Shown here in pieces: positions 17,708 through 26,996 of a stretch of 64,000 nucleotides of DNA. Each line of letters begins with the position of its first letter. Within the stretch, counting starts at the first letter, position 1. The position numbers and the translations under genes are program-made. The notes below the pieces were generated by a model. That model was not told the origin of the DNA. It searched no databases and worked only from the letters and a program-made list of their open reading frames with translations. This DNA is from an uncultured Bacilli bacterium (GTDB taxonomy: Bacteria; Bacillota_I; Bacilli_A; RF39; UBA660), in assembly GCA_934167695.1 (NCBI GenBank), contig CAKPLP010000001.1, forward strand, positions 62,001 through 126,000, written 5' to 3'.

Positions 17708-20569
17708 ATGGCTCAAAAAAAAGCGTATAATAAAAATAAGAAAGAAACTACATCAACAAAGAAATATCAAACTAAAAATTTTAAACAAAAAAGTACTAAT
17801 ACAAGAGCAAAAATTAATGAAAAAAACAAATCAAATAAAAATAGTAAAAATTTATGGATACCATGGATAGTATTTTGTTCAATAATATTAATTTTATGTC
17901 TTGTTAAACTAGGAATACTAGTTACAGCATTTACAGCAATCTTAATGATTTTAATATCAAGTATAACCTATCTTTTAAAGAACATTAAGACAAATACTAG
18001 AAAAAAGAAAATAATTAATATTCTTTTAATTATCTTCCTGACATTATTCATTGTAGGATTACTCGCATTTGGAGCATTTCTAATATATATAACAGTAACG
18101 GCTCCAAAATTTGATCCAAAAGCATTAAATACTAAAGAGTTATCTATACTTTATGATAAAGATGGTAATGAATATGCTAAGCTAGGTAGTGAAAAAAGAG
18201 AAAAAGTTAAATATGATGAACTTCCTCAAGTATTGGTAGATGCAATAATTTCAACAGAAGATTCTAGATTCTTTAGTCACAACGGTTTAGATGCACCAAG
18301 ATTTATAAAAGCAACAGTAGGACAAGTATTAGGAAGGTCAAATGCAGGTGGTGCATCAACCCTTTCAATGCAAGTGGTAAAAAACTCATTTACTTCTACA
18401 ACATCTAGAGGTATTAAAGGTATTATTCGTAAATTTACCGATATTTATCTAGCAGTATTTAAACTAGAAAAAAATTATACAAAAGAAGAAATAATTGAAT
18501 TTTATGTAAACAATCACAGTTTAGGTGGAAATATATATGGTGTTGAAGAAGCAAGCCAAGCATATTTTAACAAAAGCGTTAGTGAATTAAACTTAAGTGA
18601 AGCAGCAATAATTGCAGGTATGTTTAAAGCACCAAACTATTATAAACCAACTTCTAACCCAGAAAATGCTGCAGCAAGAAGAAAAACAGTTTTATATTTA
18701 ATGAAAAAGCATGGATATATTACTGAAAAACAAGAAAAAGAAGCCAACTCAATTTCAGTTGAATCATTAACAGGAGCATCATCCGGAGGAACAAAAAGCT
18801 CAGATAATCCATATCAAGGATATATTGATACAGTAGTTGACGAATTAGAAGACAAATATGGAGTAAATCCTTATACAACATCAGTACTTGTATATACAAA
18901 CTTAGATAGATCAAAACAAGATGGCATTAATGATGTAATAAATGGAAAAACATATACATGGAAAGATGATCAAATCCAATCAGGAGTATCAGTATTAGAT
19001 AGTGAAACTGGAAAAGTCTTAGCAATCGGTGCTGGTAGAAATAGAAAAATAGGAGATTTCAATTACGCTACTCAAGGAAAAAGACAACCGGGTTCTACAG
19101 CTAAACCATTATTCGATTATGGTCCTGGTATTGAGTACAATAACTGGTCTACATATACTCTATTCGCAGATCAACCATATTCATATTCAAATGGAAGATC
19201 AATAAGTAACTGGGATAATTCATATATGGGTACAATGACATTGAGAAGGGCCCTAGCACTTTCACGTAATATTCCAGCATTAAAAGCATTCCAACAAGTA
19301 GATAATTCAAAAATAATAGAATTCGTAGAAAACTTAGGAATAAAACCAGAAGTAGAAAATGGAAAAATTCATGAAGCACATGCTATTGGAGCCTTCACAG
19401 GTACTAATCCATTAGAAATGTCAGCTGCTTATGCAGCATTCTCAAACGGCGGTTACTATAATGAACCTTATACCGTATCAAAATTTGTTGATCGTGAAAC
19501 TGGAGAAACTGTTAAACACAAAGAAAATAAGAAAAAAGTAATGAGTGAAGCAACAGCTTATATGATCAGTAGTGTATTACAAGATGTAGCTTTAACTGGT
19601 GGTTCTATTAAAAACGTTGCAGCAAAAACTGGTACTACAAACTTTGATGAAAAATTTATAAAAAGCCTAAACCTTCCATCAGATGCAATCCGTGATTCAT
19701 GGGTAGTTGGTTTTACAACAAAAACAGTTATCGGTATGTGGTATGGTTATGATAAAACAATAAGCAATCAATACTGTTTAAGAAACTTACCAGCATCAAT
19801 GGCAAAAGATAGATTATTTAAAGCTTATGCAGCAGGAGCATTTGAAAATAATAAAGAAGAATTTAAAATGCCAGACTCTGTAGTAAAATTACCAATAATA
19901 TCTGGAAGTAACCCTCCAAAAGTTGCACCAGAAGGATATACAGGATCAGTAGTATACGAATTATTTAAAAAAGATGCTCAACCTGAAGAAAATACAACAC
20001 AAGAAGAAACTAAACTAGCTAAACCGGGTAATTTAAAATCCACATATTCAAATGGCAAAGTAACATTGACATGGGATGCAGTTAGCGCCAGTGCAAATGA
20101 AAGCTATGGAGAATTAGGTTATAATATATATTTAGGAGATACACTAATAACATTTACAACAGGAACAAGTTATACATATTCAACAACACAAACAGGAAAT
20201 TTAACATTTAAAGTAATTGCAACATATAAAAGTTACTCTGCACTAGCAAGTGATGCCGCAACAACAACAGTAAAAATAGAAGCAACCCCAACGACATCAC
20301 CAATAAAATACATTATAGAATACTACTGTGGTACTAAACTGTTAACATCATCAGAAAAAACAATTAATTCAACAACACAAACAATAACAATTAATACAAA
20401 AGATTTAACAAGTATTAATCCAACAAACTACGATCCAGCAACAACATGTACACAGAGTATAGATTATCAAAAAACTAATCAAACATTTACAGTTTCAAAT
20501 AATAGTACAATTAAAATATATTATACAGAAGGAGCAAATCAAAATAATAATCCTTCTACTACACCATAA
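17708..20569 (+). CDS. ponA: Class A penicillin-binding protein with FN3 and Cys-containing C-terminal extension
   Basis: Bifunctional glycosyltransferase/transpeptidase that polymerises and cross-links peptidoglycan. 953 residues, longer than usual. A basic disordered N terminus is followed by hydrophobic segments near 50-95 and 107-130, the GT51 domain (EDSRFFSHNG, GGASTLSMQ), and the transpeptidase with SxxK in PGSTAKP, SRN, and KTGTT. After the catalytic domain comes a fibronectin type III-like module (GNLKSTYSNGKVTLTW) and a final module of about 80 residues with two cysteines (YYCGTK, TTCTQS) reminiscent of MucBP/B-repeat folds. The extension may bind wall polymers; that is inference. 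Ribosome binding site GGAGG in the end of recU; translational coupling likely. Confidence 0.94.
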   Translation: MAQKKAYNKNKKETTSTKKYQTKNFKQKSTNTRAKINEKNKSNKNSKNLWIPWIVFCSIILILCLVKLGILVTAFTAILMILISSITYLLKNIKTNTRKKKIINILLIIFLTLFIVGLLAFGAFLIYITVTAPKFDPKALNTKELSILYDKDGNEYAKLGSEKREKVKYDELPQVLVDAIISTEDSRFFSHNGLDAPRFIKATVGQVLGRSNAGGASTLSMQVVKNSFTSTTSRGIKGIIRKFTDIYLAVFKLEKNYTKEEIIEFYVNNHSLGGNIYGVEEASQAYFNKSVSELNLSEAAIIAGMFKAPNYYKPTSNPENAAARRKTVLYLMKKHGYITEKQEKEANSISVESLTGASSGGTKSSDNPYQGYIDTVVDELEDKYGVNPYTTSVLVYTNLDRSKQDGINDVINGKTYTWKDDQIQSGVSVLDSETGKVLAIGAGRNRKIGDFNYATQGKRQPGSTAKPLFDYGPGIEYNNWSTYTLFADQPYSYSNGRSISNWDNSYMGTMTLRRALALSRNIPALKAFQQVDNSKIIEFVENLGIKPEVENGKIHEAHAIGAFTGTNPLEMSAAYAAFSNGGYYNEPYTVSKFVDRETGETVKHKENKKKVMSEATAYMISSVLQDVALTGGSIKNVAAKTGTTNFDEKFIKSLNLPSDAIRDSWVVGFTTKTVIGMWYGYDKTISNQYCLRNLPASMAKDRLFKAYAAGAFENNKEEFKMPDSVVKLPIISGSNPPKVAPEGYTGSVVYELFKKDAQPEENTTQEETKLAKPGNLKSTYSNGKVTLTWDAVSASANESYGELGYNIYLGDTLITFTTGTSYTYSTTQTGNLTFKVIATYKSYSALASDAATTTVKIEATPTTSPIKYIIEYYCGTKLLTSSEKTINSTTQTITINTKDLTSINPTNYDPATTCTQSIDYQKTNQTFTVSNNSTIKIYYTEGANQNNNPSTTP

Positions 20570-20570
20570 A

Positions 20571-20597
20571 AGCATTTCAAAGTAGAAATGCTTTTTT
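20571..20597 (+). terminator. Terminator of recU-ponA
   Basis: AGCATTTC, loop, GAAATGCT, six T. Confidence 0.85.
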
Positions 20598-20600
20598 ATT

Positions 20601-20668
20601 TAATTATTGAATTAACTATATCTTGATATATAATCTTTCGTATTCTCTTCATAGATATAGATTCAATT
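20601..20668. repeat. Imperfect inverted repeat between ponA and nth
   Basis: TTGAATTAACTATATCT and AGATATAGATTCAA are nearly complementary (three extra bases in the left arm) around a loop of roughly 30 bases. Function unknown; no coding sequence here. Confidence 0.45.
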
Positions 20669-20680
20669 AATTGATACAAT

Positions 20681-20714
20681 AAAAGAATTATTCCTATTCT
20701 GAAATAATTCTTTT
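20681..20714. terminator. Hairpin at the end of nth, probably a terminator
   Basis: AAAAGAATTATT and AATAATTCTTTT form a perfect 12-bp stem overlapping the nth stop. The T-run is better on the plus side, so it may act on both strands. Confidence 0.55.
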
Positions 20715-21341
20715 ATTTTTTTCCTTACATATATTAATCAACGAACAATTATTACAAGATGGTTTTATTGCTTTACAATAGTATCTCCCAAATAATACTA
20801 ATTGTTTATGTCTTTTACACCAAGTTTCCCTTTTAAATTTTCTTTTTAACTTTTCTTCTATTATAAGAACATTATCTTGCATTTTAACAAGTCCTAATCT
20901 TTTACTAACTCTCTCCACATGAGTATCAACTGCAAAAGCAGGAATATTATAAAATTCACTAAAAAAAACATTAACAGTTTTTCTACCAACCCCCGGGAAA
21001 GATTCTAAAATTTTTCTATCAACTGGAACATTATCATTAAATTCCTCATTAAGAATTTTGGCGATTTCTTTTACATACAAACTCTTTTTATGAAAAGATC
21101 CTAATGGTTTTAATATATTTTCTACATCAACAATATCAGCATCCTTCAATAATTCTAATGTTGGATACTTATTAAATAAAATACCAGTAACCTGATTTAC
21201 CCTTTTATCAGTCGTTTGAGCACTTAAAACAATAGCAATTAAAAGTTCATAATCTTTGTTAAAATTAAGTTCACATACTGGATTAGGAATTAGCTCATCA
21301 AGATATTCTCCAATCTGCTTAGTTCTATTCATCAAATCCAT
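20694..21341 (-). CDS. nth: Endonuclease III (base-excision DNA glycosylase)
   Basis: DNA glycosylase/AP lyase that removes oxidised pyrimidines. About 215 residues. Helix-hairpin-helix with catalytic lysine (FPGVGRKT), catalytic Asp in VDTHVERV, and the iron-sulphur cluster ligands C-x6-C-x2-C-x5-C at the C terminus. The start region overlaps the end of dnaD: three consecutive ATG codons follow GAGG, and 21341 has the best spacing; MNRTK at 21332 is an alternative. dnaD-nth is a conserved pair in Bacilli. Confidence 0.95.
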   Translation of the reverse strand: MDLMNRTKQIGEYLDELIPNPVCELNFNKDYELLIAIVLSAQTTDKRVNQVTGILFNKYPTLELLKDADIVDVENILKPLGSFHKKSLYVKEIAKILNEEFNDNVPVDRKILESFPGVGRKTVNVFFSEFYNIPAFAVDTHVERVSKRLGLVKMQDNVLIIEEKLKRKFKRETWCKRHKQLVLFGRYYCKAIKPSCNNCSLINICKEKNKRIISE

Positions 21342-21996
21342 CATCATCCTCAAACCAATTATAATCAAATAATTCCTCTTTTTCTTCCTTTTCCTCTTTT
21401 TTCCTAAATTTATTTCTATTTTTCTCTACATCATCCTTAGTTTTAATACCCTTTTTACCCCACTCATACAATATTTTATCAATATACCTTAAATTATTAA
21501 CCCCATTAAAAGTAGCCTCTTTAACAGCTTCTTTAATAAGCTCATCACTATGTCCACCCAAAGTCCAAGCCTTAATAATTTCATACTCCATAGGACTTAA
21601 AGTTCTACCAAATTCCTTTTCTATAAATTCAAAACAACTAGAATCAACATTATCCTCATTAGAAAAACTATCCAGCATCATCAAAGAAACCTTCTCATAA
21701 AAAGAATTTAATGAAATTACCTCTTCACTAGTATTCTTTTCATTATTTACAACTTTTACATCAATATAATTTTTATCACTCAAATTAGAAATGAGCATCA
21801 TAACATCTTTAACATTAATACCCAAATCCTCTCCAAATTTATTAGGATTAAATGGAATCATATCACCCAAATTATACAAATACATCAAAAATATAAAATC
21901 TTTATATTCTAAATGAAACTTATCAAAATTTTGTAACAAATAAAGAGGAATTACTACATTCCCATATTTAAACAAATTAATAAGCTTTTTGTCCAT
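21325..21996 (-). CDS. dnaD: DNA replication protein DnaD
   Basis: Primosomal protein needed to load the helicase at origins and restart sites in Firmicutes. 223 residues: an N-terminal winged-helix domain (IPLYLLQNFDKFHL, FMYLYN-like segment) and a C-terminal DnaB_2/DnaD helical domain (FGRTLSPMEYEII, LIKEAVKEA, NLRYIDKIL, YEWGKKGIKT). The extreme C terminus is charged. Start at 21996 has AAGGAGG upstream. Overlaps nth by about 17 bases, so the two are translated together. Confidence 0.93.
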   Translation of the reverse strand: MDKKLINLFKYGNVVIPLYLLQNFDKFHLEYKDFIFLMYLYNLGDMIPFNPNKFGEDLGINVKDVMMLISNLSDKNYIDVKVVNNEKNTSEEVISLNSFYEKVSLMMLDSFSNEDNVDSSCFEFIEKEFGRTLSPMEYEIIKAWTLGGHSDELIKEAVKEATFNGVNNLRYIDKILYEWGKKGIKTKDDVEKNRNKFRKKEEKEEKEELFDYNWFEDDDGFDE

Positions 21997-22029
21997 ATAG
22001 TAAAACCTCCTTTTTCGCCAATTATAATA

Positions 22030-23127
22030 TCATACTTTTAAATAATTATCCATACAATACTTAATTAAAGAATCTTTATCATTTTCCAAACTGCCGCTTA
22101 AAATCATTTTTTCTAAATTATCATAAATATTTTTCAAATAAGGACCCGGTTTTTTATTTAAAATTTTAACAATATCATCAACATCTATACAAATATCTCT
22201 TCTACTATGAATTAATAAACTACTATATACTTTAGTTATAGTAACATTTGAGATTCCCTTTATTTCACCAGCAACACTGTTAACATAAAGACCATTTTTA
22301 TATAAATAATATGGATCAAGATTATCATGTACTAAAGCATCTTGAACTCCTACAATTAATTCCCTTTCATTATTACTAAAATGATAAATATCACAAACAT
22401 CAAGAATAGCCCATATACCTATTAAAGAATCAGTATATGTAACCTTCTTTAAATTAGGAATTTCTAAATCAACATCAAGTCCTAATTTTAAAATAAGTTC
22501 TATACCATATTTAGCATTACTACAGGTAAATATCTTATCTAATTCCTCTTTTTTCCTTTCATAAGAAATATTTTTAAGTAAATGTTTGTTTTTTTCAATA
22601 GACTTAACTACATCATCATCCAATTTAAAGTTAAGCTTAGCAGCAAAACGAACAGCTCTCAATATTCGTAAAGCATCATCTGAAAATTTTTTATTACTAT
22701 CACCAACAGTTTTAACTATTTTATTATCTATATCATCTTTACCATTAAGTATATCAATAATATTTTTATCTTTATCCATACACAAAGTATTAATAGTAAA
22801 ATCTCTTCTTAAAATGTCTAATTCTAAAGAATCGATATATTCAACTTCTTCTGGTCTTCTATTATCCACATACTTTATTTCTCTTCTAAAAGTAGTAATT
22901 TCAAATCTAATATTTTTATAAAATAATGTAACAGCACCATAATCTTCCTTAGGTATCTTTGCATTATCAAAAATTTCTAGTAATTCTTTAGGTTTTGCAT
23001 TCGTACAAACATCTATATCATTAGATTGAATTCCTAATAAATAATCTCTAACAAAACCTCCAACTAAATAAGCCGAATATCCAGCATCATTTATTTTTTG
23101 TAAAACTTTTAAGCTATCTTCTAGCAT
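22030..23127 (-). CDS. cca: CCA tRNA nucleotidyltransferase
   Basis: Class II nucleotidyltransferase that adds or repairs the 3' CCA of tRNAs. 365 residues from ATG 23127, which has AAGGAGG eight bases upstream; the longer upstream frame is rejected for that reason. Motifs: LVGGFVRDYLLG, NDIDVCTNA with the catalytic Asp pair, LRRDFTINTL, and the RILRAVRFAAKL nucleotide-selection region. A poly(A) polymerase is formally possible but this is a single-copy Bacilli-type enzyme. The downstream gene dnaD starts 34 bases beyond. Confidence 0.92.
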   Translation of the reverse strand: MLEDSLKVLQKINDAGYSAYLVGGFVRDYLLGIQSNDIDVCTNAKPKELLEIFDNAKIPKEDYGAVTLFYKNIRFEITTFRREIKYVDNRRPEEVEYIDSLELDILRRDFTINTLCMDKDKNIIDILNGKDDIDNKIVKTVGDSNKKFSDDALRILRAVRFAAKLNFKLDDDVVKSIEKNKHLLKNISYERKKEELDKIFTCSNAKYGIELILKLGLDVDLEIPNLKKVTYTDSLIGIWAILDVCDIYHFSNNERELIVGVQDALVHDNLDPYYLYKNGLYVNSVAGEIKGISNVTITKVYSSLLIHSRRDICIDVDDIVKILNKKPGPYLKNIYDNLEKMILSGSLENDKDSLIKYCMDNYLKV

Positions 23128-23175
23128 AACATCCTCCTTAAAGCCTATCTCACTTATATTATACAACAAAAAGAA

Positions 23176-23201
23176 AAAGACAAAAAGACCTTTTTATCTT
23201 T
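23176..23201 (-). terminator. Terminator downstream of the TasA-like gene
   Basis: Minus strand: AAAGATAAAAAG pairs with CTTTTTGTCTTT, followed by T-rich sequence. Confidence 0.55.
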
Positions 23202-23211
23202 GACCAAACTA

Positions 23212-23841
23212 TTATTCATTAATATTAAGACCATTAGAAGTTGTAGTTGTATCCTCATCATTAATCTTTTGAGTTGCTTCTATTCTAAGTCTTACTTTAA
23301 ATTTAGTTCCCATCACAGCATTATCAGCACTATCTGCAATCCAAATATGTAAAGTATAATTTTCCTCTAATGCTGGAGATAAAGTACCAGTTCCAATACT
23401 TCTTGTAATAAAACCGTCATCATTTGTAAAAGCAGTGTGAACAGTAAGTAATGAAGGATTGGCAACCTCTCCACCTTTAGTTAACGAAAACTTAATATAT
23501 TTATCAGGCATTCTAGGAGCATCACTTATAGTAACATCATCTAAATAAATTGCATAATCACTATCAATATTACCAGTGTTTTTTATAGTAAAATTATATG
23601 CAGTAGTAGAAAGCCCCTCTTCATCACTAATAGGTTCTGCATTTGAAAGAGTAATAGCAGAAGAACTAGTATCATCAAAAGTTATTTGTAACTCCCCACT
23701 AGTTAGAGTAATTTCTTTTTCACCTGTAACAGTAAGTTTATAAAAAGCATAAGAACATCCAAAAAGTAAAACTATTGCAGCCACCATAACTCCTATAATT
23801 AATTTATTAGGATTTAAATAAAACTTATTTTTCATTAGCAT
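23212..23841 (-). CDS. TasA/camelysin-like exported protein
   Basis: 209 residues with a single N-terminal hydrophobic segment (IIGVMVAAIVLLFGCSYAFY) followed by a beta-rich domain (LTSGELQITFDD, ISDEEGLSTTAYNFTIKNTG, SDYAIYLDD). The pattern, small side chain then SYAFY and a segment with TIKNTGN, resembles the TasA/CalY family of secreted matrix-fibre proteins with SipW-type signal peptides. LFGC could also be read as a weak lipobox. Known TasA proteins form biofilm fibres; no SipW gene is in the window. Start taken as ATG 23841 with AAGG six bases upstream. It is flanked by terminators on both sides and stands alone. Confidence 0.6.
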   Translation of the reverse strand: MLMKNKFYLNPNKLIIGVMVAAIVLLFGCSYAFYKLTVTGEKEITLTSGELQITFDDTSSSAITLSNAEPISDEEGLSTTAYNFTIKNTGNIDSDYAIYLDDVTISDAPRMPDKYIKFSLTKGGEVANPSLLTVHTAFTNDDGFITRSIGTGTLSPALEENYTLHIWIADSADNAVMGTKFKVRLRIEATQKINDEDTTTTSNGLNINE

Positions 23842-23905
23842 CACATACCTTCACGATTATTATAACAAATTTATATTTGAAGGTCAAAACAAATACTAAT
23901 TAAAA

Positions 23906-23935
23906 CAAAAAAAAAGCCACAAGGGCTATTTTTTT
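23906..23935 (-). terminator. Terminator of hup
   Basis: Minus strand AGCC, loop CTTGT, GGCT, then nine T. Confidence 0.75.
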
Positions 23936-24209
23936 ATTCATTAACAGCATCTTTTAATGCAGAACCTGCTTTAAAAGTAATTGCTTTACGAGCAGCGATT
24001 TGAACAGTAGCTCCAGTTCTTGGATTACGTCCTTCACGAGCAGCTCTTTCTGATACAGCAAAAGTTCCAAATCCAACTAATGGTACTTTATCACCTTTTA
24101 CAAGAGCATCAGTAATTGTTTTAAATGTAGCATCAATAGCACGAGTAGCATCTGCTTTAGTTAATCCTGCTTCTTCAGCTACAGCTTCAACTAATTCAAC
24201 TTTTTTCAT
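23934..24209 (-). CDS. hup: HU-type DNA-binding protein
   Basis: 91-residue histone-like protein that bends and compacts DNA. Contains VEAVAEEAGLTKADA, the conserved GFGTFAVSERAAREGRNP arm region and KAITFKAG. Length and sequence are typical of HU rather than IHF. GGGAGG precedes the start at 24209. Codon choice is richer in G/C than its neighbours (for example GCA and CGT), as expected of an abundant protein. Monocistronic, ended by a strong terminator. Confidence 0.96.
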   Translation of the reverse strand: MKKVELVEAVAEEAGLTKADATRAIDATFKTITDALVKGDKVPLVGFGTFAVSERAAREGRNPRTGATVQIAARKAITFKAGSALKDAVNE

Positions 24210-24321
24210 AGTATTAATATACCTCCCTTAGATTTATTAAGCACATACCATGCTTACATATATAAACTTATCACGAGTTAAATCAAAATGCAACAAAAAT
24301 GACTATATTTTACAACAAATT

Positions 24322-24660
24322 TCACTTTCTAAGCTTACTATTTATATCATTTAGAATATTAACAACATGACCAAGCCAAAAAATGAACATACAAATAATA
24401 AAACTTACAAACCAAGTCATAATAGTTAAAGAAATATTAAACTCAGTAACTACACAATTAGTACTATATAATCCTCTAGATTGACAAGATGGAAAAATGT
24501 TTCCAAGAATAATACCACCAAAGAAACTAACAATCATTATTAAAAATGATACATACTGATAAAAATTAAAAGGATATTTTTCAACTTCTTTTATTTTTCC
24601 TTTAACCTTTGGTAAATCTTTTTTCTGCTTATCTATTTGTTCAAATAAATCATCTTTCAT
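24322..24660 (-). CDS. Membrane protein, unknown function
   Basis: 112 residues with a charged N terminus (KQKKDLPKVKGKIKE) and two hydrophobic segments near 35-53 and 76-100, the loop between them holding two cysteines (PSCQSRG, TNCVV). No family recognised; it vaguely recalls small integral proteins tied to cell-surface assembly. Its ATG abuts the stop of the upstream membrane protein (TAAATG), so the two form a translationally coupled pair. Confidence 0.7.
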   Translation of the reverse strand: MKDDLFEQIDKQKKDLPKVKGKIKEVEKYPFNFYQYVSFLIMIVSFFGGIILGNIFPSCQSRGLYSTNCVVTEFNISLTIMTWFVSFIICMFIFWLGHVVNILNDINSKLRK

Positions 24661-25302
24661 TTACTTTTCCACCTTCTTACTATCTTTTTTATTCTTAGCT
24701 TTACTATCCTCATAGTCCTTATATAAATATATATATCTGCCAAACAAAATAGTATAAATAGCATCAAATAATGATAAAACAACACCATCAAAGTTAACTG
24801 CACCAATTAAATTTACAAGTAATACTAAACCACTAAGTGTACAAATCATATAAAAATACCATTCATTCTTTATTTCATCAAATGGAGCTTTATAAAGTTT
24901 TAATTCCTTCCAATACCTAGTATCCTTAATAAAAGTATAAATCATATAAAATAATATAATAAAATTTAATAATAAATTAGCAAGACTAGCAATTCCAAAT
25001 GATTGAAAAATAGTAAGAAAAGCCGCAAGAACCATTAATAAGTACAAAGCAATATAAATAACATTTATAAAATTAAAATATTTTTTACCAACATTAGACT
25101 TAATAAAGCAGAAATATACAAGTCCCAAAATATATGTAGTATTATGATTTAATAAACTTCTAACAGTATTAACAGTACCTATATTATTTTTAACAGCAAA
25201 AGCCTGACTCATTATAATAGTTATTAAAATAACAGCAATAATAATAGATGTTAAAATATTAGGATTATCATACCATTCCTTCTCTGTTTGAATTCTTTCC
25301 AT
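24661..25302 (-). CDS. Multi-span membrane protein, unknown function
   Basis: 213 residues with about six hydrophobic segments and a lysine-rich C-terminal tail (SKAKNKKDSKKVEK). No motif recognised. GGAGAGGTGAG precedes the start. It is the first gene of a two-gene unit with the following membrane protein, divergent from der. Nothing in the sequence gives a substrate or role. Confidence 0.7.
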   Translation of the reverse strand: MERIQTEKEWYDNPNILTSIIIAVILITIIMSQAFAVKNNIGTVNTVRSLLNHNTTYILGLVYFCFIKSNVGKKYFNFINVIYIALYLLMVLAAFLTIFQSFGIASLANLLLNFIILFYMIYTFIKDTRYWKELKLYKAPFDEIKNEWYFYMICTLSGLVLLVNLIGAVNFDGVVLSLFDAIYTILFGRYIYLYKDYEDSKAKNKKDSKKVEK

Positions 25303-25423
25303 AACTCACCTCTCCTATTTAAATTATAACACTTATAATTTATTATATAAAATATTTGTCAAAATTTCTTAAAAAAGACAAAATTATAGACAATAAAATG
25401 TAAAGTTATAATTTCATATACCA

Positions 25424-25452
25424 TTTACAAATTAGGCAATATATGTTAAAAT
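25424..25452 (+). promoter_or_regulatory. Sigma-A promoter of der
   Basis: TTTACA, 17 bases, TAAAAT, about 24 bases before the start codon. Confidence 0.55.
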
Positions 25453-25475
25453 CTGTACAGAAAAGAGGTGGGAAT

Positions 25476-26783
25476 ATGTTACCAACCGTTGCACTAGTAG
25501 GACGTCCAAATGTTGGAAAATCTACCCTATTTAATAAAATCGCAGGTAAAAAAATATCTATTATTGAAGATACCCCGGGTGTAACAAGAGATAGGATATA
25601 CGAAGAAATAACATACAATAATTATAAGTTCAATTTAATAGATACTGGTGGAATTGATGCCACCGAAATGACATTTAATGATGAAATAAAAATGCAAGCA
25701 GAACTTGCAATAAATGAAGCAGATATTGTGGTCTTTATAGTAGACGGAAAAGAAGGACTAACAGAAAATGATCGTATTGTTAGAGATATATTAAGAAAAA
25801 GTAAAAAAGAAGTAATTGTAGCAATTAATAAAATTGATGTAAAAAATGCTCAAGACAACATATATGATTTTTATGAATTAGGATTCAACACCTACATACC
25901 AATAAGTGCAATTCATAATACTGGTTATATTGATCTTATGGACAACATCTGTAAAGACTTTAAAAAAATTGAAAAGGAAGAAATAGATCCTAGATTAAAA
26001 ATATCTATTATAGGAAGACCAAACGTTGGAAAAAGTTCATTAATGAATGCTCTTTTAAATGAAGAAAGAGTTGTAGTATCAAATATCGCAGGTACAACAA
26101 GAGATTCCATAGATAGTGTTTTAAAATATAATAAAAAAGAATACATTTTAATTGACACAGCAGGTATGAGAAAAAAAGGAAAAATATACGAATCTGTTGA
26201 AAAATATAGTTTAATTCGTTCAATGCGTGCCATAGATAGAAGTGATATTTGCCTACTAGTTATAAATGCAGAAGAAGGCATAAAAGAACACGACAAACAC
26301 ATCGCAGGATATGCCATAAACTCAGGAAAAGGTATAATAATTGTAGTAAATAAATGGGATACTATGAAAGATGAAACAATAAATGACTATAAAAAGAAGA
26401 TAAGAAATGAATTTCAATTTATGCCTTATGCACCAGTCGTATTTCTTTCAGCATTAACAAAAAAAAGAATATCTACATTAATGCCTGAAGTTATAAAAGT
26501 AAGTGAAAATATTACAAAAGAAATAAAAACAAGTTTATTAAATAATGTTATTAATGAAGCCTATCTTTTAAATATTCCACCAAGCTATAAAGGGAAAAGA
26601 TTAAAAATATACTTCACAAATCAAACAGATATAAAACCACCAAAATTCACATTTAGAGTAAATGATAAAGGTTTAGTACATTTCTCATATGAAAGATATC
26701 TAGAAAATAAAATAAGAGAAAACTTTGATTTAACAGGAACACCAATAACACTACAATTCAAAAACAGAAGGGATGATGATTAA
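25476..26783 (+). CDS. der: Ribosome-assembly GTPase Der (EngA)
   Basis: GTPase with two tandem G domains that matures the 50S subunit. 435 residues from ATG 25476, with AGAGGTGGG upstream. First G domain GRPNVGKSTL, DTGG, NKID; second G domain GRPNVGKSSL, DTAG, NKWD; then the KH-like C-terminal domain ending LQFKNRR. The upstream in-frame ATG at 25443 precedes the ribosome binding site and is rejected. In Bacillus der lies near spoIVA and hbs; here hup and spoIVA are likewise close by. Confidence 0.97.
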   Translation: MLPTVALVGRPNVGKSTLFNKIAGKKISIIEDTPGVTRDRIYEEITYNNYKFNLIDTGGIDATEMTFNDEIKMQAELAINEADIVVFIVDGKEGLTENDRIVRDILRKSKKEVIVAINKIDVKNAQDNIYDFYELGFNTYIPISAIHNTGYIDLMDNICKDFKKIEKEEIDPRLKISIIGRPNVGKSSLMNALLNEERVVVSNIAGTTRDSIDSVLKYNKKEYILIDTAGMRKKGKIYESVEKYSLIRSMRAIDRSDICLLVINAEEGIKEHDKHIAGYAINSGKGIIIVVNKWDTMKDETINDYKKKIRNEFQFMPYAPVVFLSALTKKRISTLMPEVIKVSENITKEIKTSLLNNVINEAYLLNIPPSYKGKRLKIYFTNQTDIKPPKFTFRVNDKGLVHFSYERYLENKIRENFDLTGTPITLQFKNRRDDD

Positions 26784-26967
26784 TTTGTTATTTAATTTTT
26801 CTAAAAAAAATCCTGAAAAAGAATTGGAAAATCTGAAAAAAGCATACGAAATATTAAATGAAAGATACGAAAAAAAGACAATAACATTAGAAGAATTCAC
26901 AAAACAATGCAACGATCTAACTAAGAAAATAGAAAAATACCAAAAACTAGTTAATAAAAATAACTAA
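26773..26967 (+). CDS. Small coiled-coil protein
   Basis: About 64 residues, mostly charged helix (KELENLKKAYEILNERY, LEEFTKQCNDLTKKIEKY), resembling SHOCT-type short domains or a small coiled-coil adaptor. It overlaps the end of der by a few codons (AGGGATGATG), so the start could be 26773, 26776 or the TTG at 26785. It is followed by a hairpin and spoVIF. Function unknown. Confidence 0.6.
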   Translation: MMINLLFNFSKKNPEKELENLKKAYEILNERYEKKTITLEEFTKQCNDLTKKIEKYQKLVNKNN

Positions 26968-26978
26968 AAAGATACTTT

Positions 26979-26996
26979 CTACATATACTTATGTAG
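26979..26996 (+). promoter_or_regulatory. Perfect hairpin adjoining the spoVIF ribosome binding site
   Basis: CTACATA, loop TACT, TATGTAG is a perfect 7-bp inverted repeat directly abutting the GAGG of the spoVIF ribosome binding site. It could be an operator or an RNA hairpin limiting translation. Confidence 0.5.
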
